A model generated the notes under the pieces. That model made no database searches, had not been told where the DNA came from, and was given only the letters and a program-made list of their open reading frames with translations. A stretch of DNA of 64,000 bases, from the NCBI GenBank assembly GCA_031216915.1, contig CM062289.1:253513113-253577112 (forward strand), read 5' to 3'. Shown here one piece after another: positions 33,398 to 44,434 of this stretch. The translations under genes and the position numbers were made by a program. Origin of the DNA: Pictodentalium vernedei. Lineage: Eukaryota > Mollusca > Scaphopoda > Dentaliida > Dentaliidae. Within the stretch, counting starts at the first letter, position 1; each line of letters begins with the position of its first letter.

Positions 33398-33952
33398 TAC
33401 TGTGGTTGGATTGGTTAGGGTTTTCATCTGATCTTTATCTTCATCTTTGCAATATCACATAAAAAGTGTCGGTAATTCATATTAATTTATTGAAGTCTTG
33501 AGTATGATACACTCTAAATCCACCCAAACTGATTTCACCAATAACACAACCAAATTTTAAAATCAAAGTGAAGGAGTTGATCACACAACATGGGTATGTC
33601 TTTTCAAACACCTCCATCTGCACATCAGCAAACCATCAAATATAATTTTGCAAGGTTTCAAGAGTTTCAACTGAAAGGTGTGGAAGGAGATAATTTCACA
33701 ACACGGGAACCCTTTTTTCAACAAAATACACAATGTTTCAAGTACTGGAAGAACAATAACTGTTGAGAATTTTTTCTTTTTTTTTTTTTGCTGCATACAT
33801 GTGCACCGAGATGAAATTGTCAAAAAGCATGTCCATAAGTTTCAAATCCTAATAGATTAGTGGAAATCTGTGTGGATGGATAAATGCACAGACAGATGGA
33901 TGGGCAGAATAAGGTTATTCCTGACTTTGCCTCCGGCGACAATGATAGTTAC
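33398..33952. other. Unassigned; possible intron of the minus-strand gene
   Basis: Contains a poly-T (33778-33789) and a GATGGATGGGCAG remnant (33896-33908) that may be an old HINE microsatellite. No other feature. Confidence 0.4.
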
Positions 33953-34112
33953 CTTCAACTTCATCAGTCATCAAATTATCAACCTCAATATCAACATGAT
34001 CAGCCATCATATGTTTCAACAGATCCTGTTGTAATGTATTATTCAGTTCTGTCTGATGAAGTTTGGCCAGCAGCTCTTTATTTTCTGACTCTTTCTGTGA
34101 AAGTGTAATGCC
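33953..34112 (-). CDS. Probable internal host exon, coiled-coil protein, 160 bp
   Basis: On the minus strand the acceptor TTTATTTGTATTTTATAG precedes 34112, and the donor GAAG|GTAACT follows 33953. Only one of the three frames is open across the exon. It reads GITLSQKESENKELLAKLHQ, then TELNNTLQQDLLKHMMADHV, then DIEVDNLMTDEVE plus one base. The first half has a heptad-like pattern with Leu/Lys/Glu, suggesting a coiled coil; the end is acidic. The leftover base fits the exon at 21905-21857. I do not recognise the gene. The exon lies on the strand opposite to all HINEs. Confidence 0.6.
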
Positions 34113-34445
34113 CTATAAAATACAAATAAAGTTTATATTCAAATTTAGTTTCCATAAAATTCTGATTAAAACCTGTCATTTAATTTGGAATGTGACAACC
34201 TATCAAGTGATAACGATTCTGATTCAGACAGTGCTAGAGAAATCACAAATGTCATATGAGGTCATACAATAGATCAAGACAGATTTGAGTTTAACTATTG
34301 TATGCTTTGCAGTAAAACTTTGAGCTACCTGTGTTCAATAATTGTATATAGTACACGCAATGCAATTTTAAATGAGCAACAAATTGGAGTGGACATTCAT
34401 TCATACACTTGCATGTTAATAGAGTTGAAACATAACAACATGAAA

Positions 34446-34829
34446 AGTGGGTGTGGTGGCATTGCGGTAACTGGTTCTCATCAGATCACTGAAGTTAAGC
34501 AACGTCAAGCCCAGATAGTCCTTGGATGGGTGACCGTCTGAGCGATCGATTCAGACTCCTGCGTTGTGTCCTTGGGCAAAGCACTTAACCCTGATTGTCC
34601 ACATGGGGGCAAAATGACTGTGCACTGAGGCGTACTGTACGTCGATGGTGTACATGTCTTCAAACAATCTAACCCTGCCTGTGCTAGAGTGCGGAGTTAC
34701 GATGTTGGGGTTCTGGCAGCTGCTCGTCATTGCCCAGTGGTTTTCTCCGGCTTCCTCCATCTGTAAAACTGAAACCAACACGATATGAACTTGGCTATTA
34801 AAGTGTTGTTAAACCATAATGAATAAATA
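34446..34829 (+). mobile_element. 5S rRNA-derived SINE (SINE3 type)
   Basis: The head resembles 5S rRNA: GGCATTGCGGTAACTGGTTC, TCATCAGATCACTGAAGTTA, AGCAACGTCAAGCCC, CCTTGGATGGGTGACCGTCTG. A body shared with SINE1 follows (GTGTCCTTGGGCAAAGCACT, GTACGTCGATGGTGTACATG, TCTAACCCTGCCTGTG), with a tail GTTGTTAAACCATAATGAATAAATAA. It is bounded by the 12-bp duplication AACAACATGAAA (34434-34445 and 34830-34841). The internal 5S promoter would supply RNA polymerase III transcription. Confidence 0.85.
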
Positions 34830-34841
34830 AACAACATGAAA

Positions 34842-35482
34842 GAAAATCAGTGTTCATCATGGCCGAGAAGTGAACGCAACTAGATTTGTTGAAATTCTCA
34901 TATTTTAGTGGCAAAAATCATGTTTCTTACAAGAAATAAAAGGACACACTCAGTTAACTGGTAGAATGGTGAAAACTCATATTTGAGCTTTATTCTGAAG
35001 TGAAGGTATCGTAACATAAAGGCTTCATATTCAGTGGATGTGCTTCACATTATCTTGAAAGTGAAACTGTTTAGTATGTGTGGATTTGACTTGTTTCCTA
35101 TGGGCACTCTCCCATAAATTGTAACAAGGCAAAGATATGTGAACAAATTTTGGGGACCAAATATAATTTAGCCCTCTACTAGTTAAACAGTTAATTGATT
35201 GGTAATTTATTTTTAGAAATTTACATGAAAATGGTCTATAAGGCCATTATCATGGAAACTTAAGGCAAATAAAATTACAGAATTTTGTACAAATAATTGC
35301 AGATATCTGAAATGCATGTATCATTGAGTACCAGGATGTCTACCATTTTCCTAACCTAAATTAAAGGCACTTTCAAATGGTATTTTCCAAGTATATGTTG
35401 AATTTTCTTAAGGATTAAATTAGATAAATTTCACAACCCATAGCCTCATAATTTACAATATCTATCAGAATTAATAGATGAA
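34842..35482. other. No feature seen except a half palindrome
   Basis: Only the half copy GGGCACTCTCCCATAAATTG (about 35102) of the 33.2-kb foldback is recognisable. Confidence 0.4.
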
Positions 35483-35566
35483 ACTAGAGCGCACTGTCAC
35501 AGTGCCAAAGTTGCGACGATTCGTGACAGACATTGCCACATATAGAGCTGCTTGTCGCAGCTAAAA
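35483..35566 (+). mobile_element. Miniature coreless HINE (84 bp)
   Basis: ACTAG start, perfect 5' hairpin GCACTGTCACAGTGC (35491-35505), then AGTTGCGAC. After a GTGACAGACA remnant comes the 3' hairpin AGCTGCTTGTCGCAGCT (35546-35562), whose right side GTCGCAGCT is nearly the complement of AGTTGCGAC, then an A run. It has both HINE ends with no satellite core. Confidence 0.6.
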
Positions 35567-36650
35567 ATTCTGTGTTGAGTTTCAGTCCTTTTTCTTAACA
35601 CATTAACATTCATTTCAGTTTGTAGGTCAGCTGGAAATAATTTTTTGTGATAAATAATATCAATCTCTTTCAAGATTTCTTGGACACCTTTAAAGAAACT
35701 TTCCAAAAGACATAGGAAAGACTCTTGGAATTAAGTCTATATTCCTGTATTCTAGTAATAAAATGAGCATTAATTCTGTCAAACAAGATATAATACAGTA
35801 GAACCTGTCTTGAGAGACCACCCTTTTTGCCTTGCAAACAAACAGTACTAGGTCACAGTAGTCTTTCAAGACAGATGGATGGTTTATCTAAACAGGTTTT
35901 ACTGTAGATTAAATGCTTATATTGGATGTAGTGAAGTTGAATTGGTCTATAAACATGGAGAATTCAGTGGCTGACAGCATTATTCTTCGAAAGATCACAA
36001 GATTTTTTTTATTCATTTAACAGGAGTTTACCTACGTATCAAATTTGTACTAAAGGTAATGTAAATGGTTTGTTATTTTCAAGTCTCATGAAATTAATCG
36101 GATTATTCATTATGAAATATCAAATTAGGTGAGGTTTACTGTACTCTTCAAAGTACTATCAAAAACTGTTTTCCAAGGGTTTCAGTGTGGGAGTATAAAA
36201 TGTGCTATTCAATAATCATTGTTTTTTCAATATTTACCCAAACACAGCTTTGAACTCATTGCAATGAGAAGCTATGTTTTCAAGGCAAACATATTTAAAT
36301 TTTCAGTAAGATTTTTTTTTTTCACAAGTGTCATATTTTAGTTGTGTTTACTAAATATACTATTAAAAAAATGTAGGGGATATCCAAACTAATGTTCATA
36401 TTTTTGGAAAATGGTATTGGATATGTGTGATTGGACACATTAATATGTTACCAAGTTTAGTGTGGATCATGGATGTCACCAGCCCACGAACACTTTGTGC
36501 AAGTTTTTTGCACAAGCACCGCGTTAATGTCTGTGGGGTACGTTTTGAAATTTTCATTTGTACTGGATAGGCTTTTTTGGAGGTCTCATCATTCTTTTCT
36601 TGGTATAAATTCGTTCATCAATAGTTTCTGGTTGAAACGTAACTTTTGAG
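35567..36650. other. Unassigned; small TIR-like repeat and foldback remnant
   Basis: 35795-35906 has partly inverted ends (ACAGTAGAACCTGTCTTGAGAG and TCTAAACAGGTTTTACTGTA), possibly a MITE. 36222-36292 is a foldback-family remnant. The minus-strand frame at 35567-35706 is open but lacks clear splice sites. Confidence 0.4.
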
Positions 36651-36683
36651 GTATGCGAAGACTGACATGTGACAAACATTTAC

Positions 36684-37645
36684 ATGTTGGAAGCTGGCAG
36701 CAGACAGACTGCAGTGGCTAAAATACTCAATGTTACTCAATTGGTGATTAGCAGGTTGTGGTCATACTACCGTTAGACAGACAGATGTCGGTCAGATCAT
36801 CCAAGGACGACATCTGCTTACCAGGATCATTTCAACCGAACCACACCATTACATAACCGCCATCAAAGTGCCTCAGAAATTGGACAGCAGCTGCACCGAG
36901 TGACAGATGTGCAAGTCAGTGGTCAGACTACCTGAAAACGCCTACACAGCTGGAATTTGTACGCTCGATGACCTCGAATAATTCAACGACTGAAAGTCAC
37001 ACCGCAGCAAGGTGCAATTGGTGTGGAGCACGACAGCGCTGGGACAATCATCGGTAGAGCAACATTATGTTTTCCGATGAATCAAGGTTCACTTGACTTA
37101 CACAACAGGCGAAACAGAGTGTGGCAGTGGCGGAACAAACGATACCATGACGTAGCCTTTAGGCAGCATGATCATTTTGGTGGTGGATCAGTTATGGTGT
37201 GTGGAGGCATAACCATGACAAGTAGAACAGCATTACATGTCATCCAAGGGAGTGTCACAGGGCAGTACTACCATGACAACATGTTAGCAGCACATGTGGT
37301 GCAATTTGCATGACATCATGGCTGTCGATTCATTTAAATACCAATGCAAAAGCACACAGGACCCGTGTCACCATAGAGTTCCTCCAGGAGCAGAACATCA
37401 CTAAACTACCTTGGCCAGCACTAAGTCCAGACCTTTCACCAATCGAGCATGTGTGGGATATGCTTGGCAGGTGCCTACGACAATGCCAACAGCCCCCTAC
37501 CAATGTCCAGGAACTCGTCGCTGAGCTGCAGGAAGAATGGAATAACATCAGTCAAGCTGATGTTGGATGTTTTGGTGAGGAGTATGCAAGTCAGATCCGC
37601 ACTTCACTACTTTTATTTGAACAGTTTAGTAAAGACATTTTCTGA
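36684..37645 (+). pseudogene. Tc1-like transposase pseudogene
   Basis: Tc1/mariner elements move by a DDE transposase. The N-terminal HTH remnant reads MLEAGSRQTAVAKILNVTQL (36684 on) with VISRLW. The first catalytic Asp is in MFSDESRF (about 37068), shifted from the following frame DRFGGGSVMV-like DHFGGGSVMVCGGITM and LHVIQGSVTGQYYHDN (37023-37313). The second block, normally QQDNARPHTARV, reads LNTNAKAHRTRV, so its Asp is lost. The third, LPWPALSPDLSPIEHVWDML (37400-37460), keeps the Glu. At least two frameshifts and stops are present. I found no terminal inverted repeats. Confidence 0.85.
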
Positions 37646-37649
37646 TAGA

Positions 37650-38178
37650 ACAGTTACATTATAATTACAAATTCAGATTTACAATCTCCCAAAACCTTTC
37701 ACAGGGTGATTAAATAGAGGTTACTTCCAAAATGTCTATCTTTAAAACAAATCCAATATATTTTCTTGGAAAATTCAATCTTTTAATGTGACATAGAGTA
37801 TAATAAGATAATGAGAGTCTTCAAACAGAAATTTTTTACTGCTGCTGAAAAATCAATGAGTGTACTTCATCCAAAGAGTTTATTCATAAATTGAATGATA
37901 ACCCTTTACCCAACGCATCAGGTATCAAACTTATTACTTTAATTATTGTTTTTTTCAAATTTTTCAAAAAATTTCATCAAAACCCTATCATATGAGCCTT
38001 CATTGGAGCATGCTCGACAAGCCAGTTCCAATGAGGGTTGGATGAAATGGTTTTGCTGAAATGTTTTGAAAAATATATTATTTTTCAACTGCTTAATATT
38101 TAAGTTATGTGGACGGATATGGGCAATTCAATTAAGTAAAGCATTTACCCTTTACCTGCCACAGTATTTTTAAATAAA
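37650..38178. other. Foldback-element remnant and unassigned sequence
   Basis: 37895-38060 carries the foldback family (ACCCTTTACCCAAC; CTTCATTGGAGCATGCTCGA; AGTTCCAATGAGGG). The rest is unassigned. Confidence 0.45.
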
Positions 38179-39175
38179 CAGCTGCGCCATGAGCGCATGA
38201 TACGCCCGTTATTAATTACAAGAGGGAACCACACAATATGAGTATACATGTGTACTTGTCAGGTTACATATACTTGCCACCAAAAAATCATGAAAATTGC
38301 TCAAAGTCCAACATGTGGAAAATTGCCTATATTTTGATGAATAAAGTCCCATAACTCTGGAATGACAAATCGGACAGCAACACAAATTGAAAGGGAGATT
38401 CCTTCTATCAACATATACTTGCAACCAAAAAAATCATGAAAATTGCTCTAAGCATTTTCAAGTTATTGTTTGACATGTGAAAAATAAAGTCCCATAACTC
38501 TGGAATGACTAATCGAACAGCGACACCAACCGAAAGGGACCTTCCTTCCATCAACATAAACCACCTACCAAAAAATCGTAAAATCTCCCGAAGCGTTCTC
38601 GAGTTATCGTACGACGTGTAGAAAATCAACAATTTTCTAAGTAATAAAGTCCCATAACTCTGGAATGACTAATCGAACGACGACACTAAACGAAAGGGAG
38701 CTTCCCTCCATCATCATAAACCACCGACCAAAAAATCGTGAAAATCTCTCGAAGCATTCTCGAGTTATCGTACGACGTGTAAAAAATAAACAATTTTCTA
38801 AGTAATAAACTCCCATAACTCTGGAATGACTAATCGAACGGCGACACTAAACGAAAGGGAGCTTCCCTCCATCGATATACACCACCTACCCCAAAATCAC
38901 GAAAATCTCTCAAAGCGTTCTCGACTTATCGTACGACATGTAAAAAATCAACAATTTTCTAAGTAATAAAGTCCCATAACTCTGAAATGACTAATCGAAC
39001 AGCGACGCTAAACAAAAGGGAGCTTCCCTCCATCGATATACACCACCTACCCAAAAATCATGAAAATCTCTCAAAGCGTTCTTGAGTTATCGTACGACAT
39101 GTGACCGGACGGACAGACGGACAGACAGACAGCAGTATACCATAATACGACCGTTTTTTCAAAACGGGCGTATAA
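38179..39175 (+). mobile_element. HINE-like element H6
   Basis: The 5' hairpin has the arms TGCGC and GCGCA (38183-38197), followed by ATACGCCCGTT (38200-38210). The core is about five units of 150-160 bp (AAGTCCCATAACTCTGGAATG, TCGAACAGCGACAC, GGGAGCTTCCCTCCATC, GAGTTATCGTACGACGTGTA). The microsatellite is GGACGGACAGACGGACAGAC, and the 3' hairpin (39145-39173) has the right arm AACGGGCGTAT, the complement of the 5' motif, then an A run. Confidence 0.82.
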
Positions 39176-39227
39176 AAATAAATTCAATTTCACATTTTTT
39201 GAAAACACTTTCACAATTTTTCAATAA

Positions 39228-39300
39228 AACCATACAAATATGGATATCATTAGAATCAGCTCAACGAGCTGGTTCTAATGATATTCATATTTGTATAGTT
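39228..39300. repeat. Foldback hairpin with 31-bp arms
   Basis: The arms start AACCATACAAATATGGATAT and end GATATTCATATTTGTATAGTT around TCAGCTCAACGAGCTGG. Same foldback family as 20.3 and 44.6 kb, well preserved. A TTAGGTAAAGCGTTAA end is at about 39379. Confidence 0.7.
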
Positions 39301-39399
39301 ATACAGAGAAACTTCCGAGATATTTTAGACTGTGGTAGGCTTATTTGGGTTAATTTTCTGGCTGTTTTTCCCACTATGTTAGGTAAAGCGTTAATTGGC

Positions 39400-40556
39400 C
39401 ACTTTGCCATTGAAAAAATTAAATTAAAGGGAGTATTCAATTAACAGACATTTTTGTCATTTTCATATATTTTAGTGATAAACTAAGTATAACATCTTTT
39501 TGACAGAGCTCATGGAACTTTGTCAAACAACATATAATAGATTTAATGCTTTTATTGTAAGTACTAAGGTCAAACAGGGGGCCAATACTATAAAACTTTG
39601 ACAACTGTATTTTTCAGAATTGTATTTTTTAAGTATGACAATCAATGACTGAAATGCATTATCAACGCTTCAAAGACACAGCAATTTACCGGTACATAAA
39701 TTGCATCGTCTTCTGAAGTGCTAAGGTTCACTTCAATGACCTATATTCATAGGCAGAAAATACAATTCTGGAAAATACAACTGTAAAAGTGTTATAGTTC
39801 TGGACACCTTTTTGTATAAATATGGGGAAATCAGTGGTTGGCAATATAATTCTGTTATTCATCAAGAGACCACAAGAGTTTTATTCAATTAACAGTTCAC
39901 TCTATAACCTGTATATAATTTAGGCCATACAAAAAAAATTTATTCTCAGGCATTTTTTTTGTCAGGGAGGGATGATTTTATTTTTATTTTTTGTATTCAG
40001 TCTTCACCTACTGCTTCCTATGAAGATTTAATACAAGCGAGTATTGAGAATGTGTGATAAACATCTTAAATGTCTTTAGACGGTTGTATTCTGCTCTTCC
40101 ACAAACCCAGGCTTGAAGCCCTGGGGTGGAGGATGGACAGTTCATAGCCATCTTAGATGCTATGCAGTGCCCCAGAAACCTTATAATAAAAACGAGAGTT
40201 TCCCAACTTGGTAGTAGGGGTGGCCTAGGTACATACTACTCTTTAAGATGGTTATCTGTTGCCCCTCCACCAGATTGGGGCTCATGCCTCGGGGTTCAGG
40301 AAGGGCAGAATATTGCCAATAATAATTGCCAGTCAGTTCCCAGTGTGATGTCATTACAATTTGTGAGATTTTGTTGTCATTTCATATCCAAGGTCAGCCA
40401 CTGCTAGGAGCAATTCTCGAAAATGACAGCTCCTATCAAAATTCTTTCAACGCTTTTTTATTTTTTATCCATTTCTATTTCATGGAATATCAAAAACCAA
40501 AAAAGTTTTGACTATGTCAGTTGCTCTTTAAACTATTCTCATACTATCAAAGAAAA
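39400..40556. other. No feature confidently identified
   Basis: AT-rich. 40080-40330 is GC-richer and may be an unrecognised repeat. The plus-strand frame there (40126-40407) has no recognisable motif or splice context. Confidence 0.4.
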
Positions 40557-42082
40557 ACCAGATCGAGTTATTTGTGTGCAAAGCACACAATGGTGTATCC
40601 CCGCATTTCCTTAGCAACATAGCATAGTCTTAATGTTTCGAATTAATACCCAAGGAGCCTTTCGATGAAAACTGATTTTCTAACGATAAAAGTGGTTCCA
40701 CTGGAAGCACCTGGGGCAAAATCAAAATTCCAAAACCTTCATGCAGATCTAGAAATGTTACCTGAACACATTAGCATAGTTTAAACGTTTCGAATTGAAA
40801 ACATTAGGAGACTTTCGATGAAAACTGATTTTCTAACGATAAAAGTGGTTCTACTGGAACCACCGGGAGCAAAATCAAAATACCAAATACATGAATTGAA
40901 TACCCTAGGAGCCTTTTGATGAAAACTGATTTTCTAACGAAAAAAGTGGTTCCACTGGAACCACCAAGGGGCAAATTCAAAATTCCGAAACCTTTATGCA
41001 CATCTAGAGATGTTACCTGAACACATTAGTATAGTTTAAACGTTTTGAATTAAATACCCTAGGAGCCTTTCGATGAAAACTGATTTTCTAATGATAAAAG
41101 TGGTTCCACTGGAACCACCGGGGGCAAAATCAAAATTCCGAAACCTTCATGCACATCTAGAGATGTTACCTGAACACATTAGCATAGTTTAAGCATTTCG
41201 AATTAAATACCCTAGGAGCCTTTCGATGAAAACTGATTTTCTAACGATAAAAGTGGTTCCACTGGAACCACCAGGGGAAAAATCAAAATTCCGAAACCTT
41301 CATGCACATCTAGAGATGTTACCTGAACACATTAGCATAGTTTAAGCATTTCGAATTAAATACCCTAGGAGCCTTTCGATGAAAACTGATTTTCTAATGA
41401 TAAAAGTGGTTCCACTGGAACCACCGTGGGCAAAATCAAAATTCCAAAACCTTCATGCACATCTACAGATGTTACCTGAACACATTAGCATTGTTTAAGT
41501 GTTTTGAATTAAATTCCCTAGGAGCCTTTCGATGAAAACTGATTTTCTAACGATAAAAGTGGTTCCACTGGAAAGACCGGGGGGCCAAATCAAAATTCCG
41601 AAACCTTCATGCACATCTAGAGATGTTACCTGAACACATTAGCATAGTTTAAGTTAGTGTTTCGAATTAAATACCCTAGGAGCCTTTCGATGAAAAGTGA
41701 TTTTCTAACGATTTGCCCCCACTGGAACCACCGGGGGCAAAATCAAAATTCTGAAACCTTCATGCACATCTAGAGATGTTACCTGAACACATTAGCATAG
41801 TTTAAGTTAGTGTTTCGAATTAAATACCCTAGTAGCCTTTCGATGAAAACTGATTTTCTAACGATAAAAGTGGTTCCAATGGAGCCACTGGGGGCAAAAT
41901 CAAAATTCTGAAGCCTTCATGCACATCTAGAGATGTTACCTGAACACATTAGCATAGTTTAAACGTTTCGAATTGAATACCTTAGGAGCCTTTCAGGGTG
42001 TGACGTACGGACGGACAGACGTACGGACGGACGGACGGAGATCATGACAATATCCCCGCATTTTTGAAAATGCGGGGATAAC
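40557..42082 (+). mobile_element. HINE-like element H7
   Basis: A perfect 5' hairpin with the arms TTGTGTGC and GCACACAA (40572-40590) precedes TATCCCCGCATTT (40596-40608). The core is about nine units of about 151 bp (CCCTAGGAGCCTTTCGATG, AAAACTGATTTTCTAACG, TGGTTCCACTGGAACCACCG, CATGCACATCTAGAGATG, CTGAACACATTAGCATAG). The microsatellite is ACGGACGGACAG (42003-42039), and the 3' hairpin (42051-42080) has arms TATCCCCGCATTT and AAATGCGGGGATA. Confidence 0.88.
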
Positions 42083-42106
42083 AAGTTGTGTAGTTGGGCA
42101 ATGTGA

Positions 42107-42809
42107 ACTAGAGGTACTGTGAGCAAACTCACAAAGTGATACCCCCCCACACCTGAAATGTATAAGTTAGATTATCTCCCCTTGGAAATGTCAGAACGGA
42201 ATTATATTGCTTCATGCACATCTTCATATGGAGTTCTTCCATTGTGTAAAGTTTCATGAAAATTCTTCAAATGGTTTAGGAGGAGTTGCGCTTACAAGGA
42301 TGGACAGACGGTATAAGTTAGATTATCTCCCCTTGGAAATGTCAGAACGGAATTATATTGCTTCATGCACATCTTCATATGGAGTTCTTCCATTGTGTAA
42401 AGTTTCATGAAAATTCTTCAAATGGTTTAGGAGTTGCGCTTACAAGGATGGACAGACGGTATAAGTTAGATTATCTCCCCTTGGAAATGTCAGAACGGAA
42501 TTATATTGCTTCATGCCCATCTTCATATGGAGTTCTTCCATTGTGTAAAGTTTCATGAAAATTCTTCAAATGGTTTAGGAGGAGTTGCGCTTACAAGGAT
42601 GGTCAGACGGACAGATTATCTCCCCTTGGAAATGTCAGAACGGAATTATATTGCTTCATGCACATCCCCATATGGAGTTCTTCCACTGTGTAAAGTTTCT
42701 TGAAAATTCTTCAAACGGTTTAGGAGGAGTTGCGCTTACGATGGATGGACAGACGGACAGACAGGGTGATTCCTATATACCCCCCAAACTTTGTTTGCGG
42801 GGGGTATAA
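42107..42809 (+). mobile_element. HINE-like element H8
   Basis: Starts ACTAG. The 5' hairpin has the arms TGTGAG and CTCACA (42118-42133), followed by ATACCCCCC (42139-42147). The core is four nearly identical 148-bp units. The microsatellite is GACAGACGGACAGACAG, and the 3' hairpin (42776-42808) ends GGGGGGTATA, the complement of the 5' motif. The highly similar units suggest recent expansion. Open frames inside are repeat translations. Confidence 0.88.
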
Positions 42810-43190
42810 CAAGGGTTTGACCACCGAGGTGGTATTAGTCCCCTACGGCGCTTTTGTGACATAAGGTGTTTTTGTCACAGAAGACACTACAGTATATAAG
42901 CATCTTGGATTTTGAAAACAAAATATTGAGCGTGCATTATCCCCTCACAACCCTTTATCCATGTACCATATATGAAAGGTGTAGCTTGAACCATGTTGGA
43001 GGGAGGGGTGGTAACATAAAATAGAGAAAAAGTTTAAAAAACACAACAAAAATTCCCGCCATTCTGCCATCTTGGATTTTGAAAAATAAATATTGACTGT
43101 GCATCATGCCCTCAGAACCATTTATCTATGTACCAAATATGAAAGGTGTAGCTTGAAGCATATTAGAGGGAGAGGTGGTAACATAAAAAC

Positions 43191-43285
<95 letters not shown>

Positions 43286-44196
43286 TGTTAGATTTTGAAA
43301 AAAAATATTGAGCGTGCATAATCCCCTCACAACCCCTTTATCCATGTACCATATATGAAAAGTGCAGCTTGAACCATGTTGGAGGGAGCAGTGGTAACAT
43401 AAAATAAAGAAAAAAGCTTAAAAAACACAACAGAAATGGTTGCCATGGCACCATCTTGGATTTTGGAAAAAAAATATTGAACGTGCAACATCCCATTACA
43501 ACCCTCTATCCCTGTGCCAAATATAAAAAGTGTAGCTTGAACCATGTTGGAGTGAGGGGTGGTAACATAAAATAGAGAAAAAAGCTTAAAAAACACAACA
43601 AAAATGGCCGCCATGCCGCCATCTTGGATTTTGAAGAAAAAATATTGAATGTGCGTCATCCCCTCCCAACCCTCTATCCATGTGCCAAATATGCAAAGTG
43701 TAGCTTGAACCATTTTGGAGTGAGGGGTGGTAACATGAAAAGAGAGAAAAAAAAGCTTAAAAAACACAACAAAAATGGCCGCCATTCCACCATCTTGGAT
43801 TTTGAAAAAAGAATTTTGAGCGTGCATCATCCACTCAGAACCGTTTATCCATGTACCAAATATGAAAAGTGTAGCTTGAACCATGTTGGTGGGAGGGGTG
43901 GTAACATGAAAATAGAGAAAAAAAGCTTAAAAAACACAACAAAAATGGCCACCATTCCGCCATCTTGGATTTTGAAAAAAAAATTTTGAGTGTGCATCAT
44001 CCCCTCAGAACCATTTATCCATGTACCAAATATGAAAGGTGTAGCTTAAAGCATGATGGAGGGAGAGGTGGTAACATAAAAAACAGACAGACAGACAGAC
44101 AGACAGATGGATGGACAGACGGACGGACAGACAGACAGACGGATGGACGGACGGAGTGCAATCCTATAGTTCCCTTACGGTTCCCGTAGGGGACTA
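42809..44196 (+). mobile_element. HINE-like element H9
   Basis: Starts ACAAG overlapping the end of H8. The perfect 5' hairpin ACCACCGAGGTGGT (42820-42833) is followed by AGTCCCCTACGG (42837-42848). The core is about seven units of about 170 bp (CATCTTGGATTTTGAAAAA, AAGTGTAGCTTGAACCATG, GAGGGGTGGTAACATAAAA), with an internal (GACA)n block (43190-43285). A terminal microsatellite (44083-44157) is followed by a 3' hairpin with the right arm CCGTAGGGGACT (44184-44195) and an A run. Confidence 0.85.
43190..43285 (+). repeat. (GACA)n microsatellite inside the H9 core
   Basis: About 23 GACA units with one interruption. An internal microsatellite within the core is unusual and suggests that two elements or two core blocks were joined. 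Confidence 0.9.
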
Positions 44197-44434
44197 AAAA
44201 CAAAGCCCAAACGCCATTGGGGAAGGGTCTTACAATTCAAAAGAATCCCTGTACTGTCAATGGGGAAATGGCTGAATCAATTTTATATTTGAAGGAAAGT
44301 TTGGTAATAAATTTTACCTAAAGTCCTGTCGGGCTGAAGATTGAATTATTACTGATCTTCCTTCCCAATTTTATATTTATTGCTAGTTTTATTGAGGTGT
44401 TTTTAATGACATTTTCAACAGCCAGGGTCATATC

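Noticed and set aside
33380-33450. Additional minus-strand exon (DEDKDQMKTLTNPTT)
   Set aside because: It starts in a compatible phase but lies partly in the foldback MITE, and the donor leaves a phase that fits neither neighbour.
34446-34545. Possible 5S rRNA gene
   Set aside because: It is truncated and diverged, joined to a SINE body and tail, and flanked by a 12-bp duplication.
35497-35706. 70-codon minus-strand frame with protein-like composition
   Set aside because: Its end lies inside the miniature HINE, and no good acceptor or donor is visible; it may be chance.
42207-42809. Series of near-identical 65-74 codon open frames (MLHAHLHMEFFHCVKF...)
   Set aside because: They are the same frame of the 148-bp H8 satellite unit repeated; no codon-level conservation can be claimed.
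43327-43884. 185-codon minus-strand open frame
   Set aside because: It runs through three satellite units of H9, and the protein is an internal repeat of the satellite.
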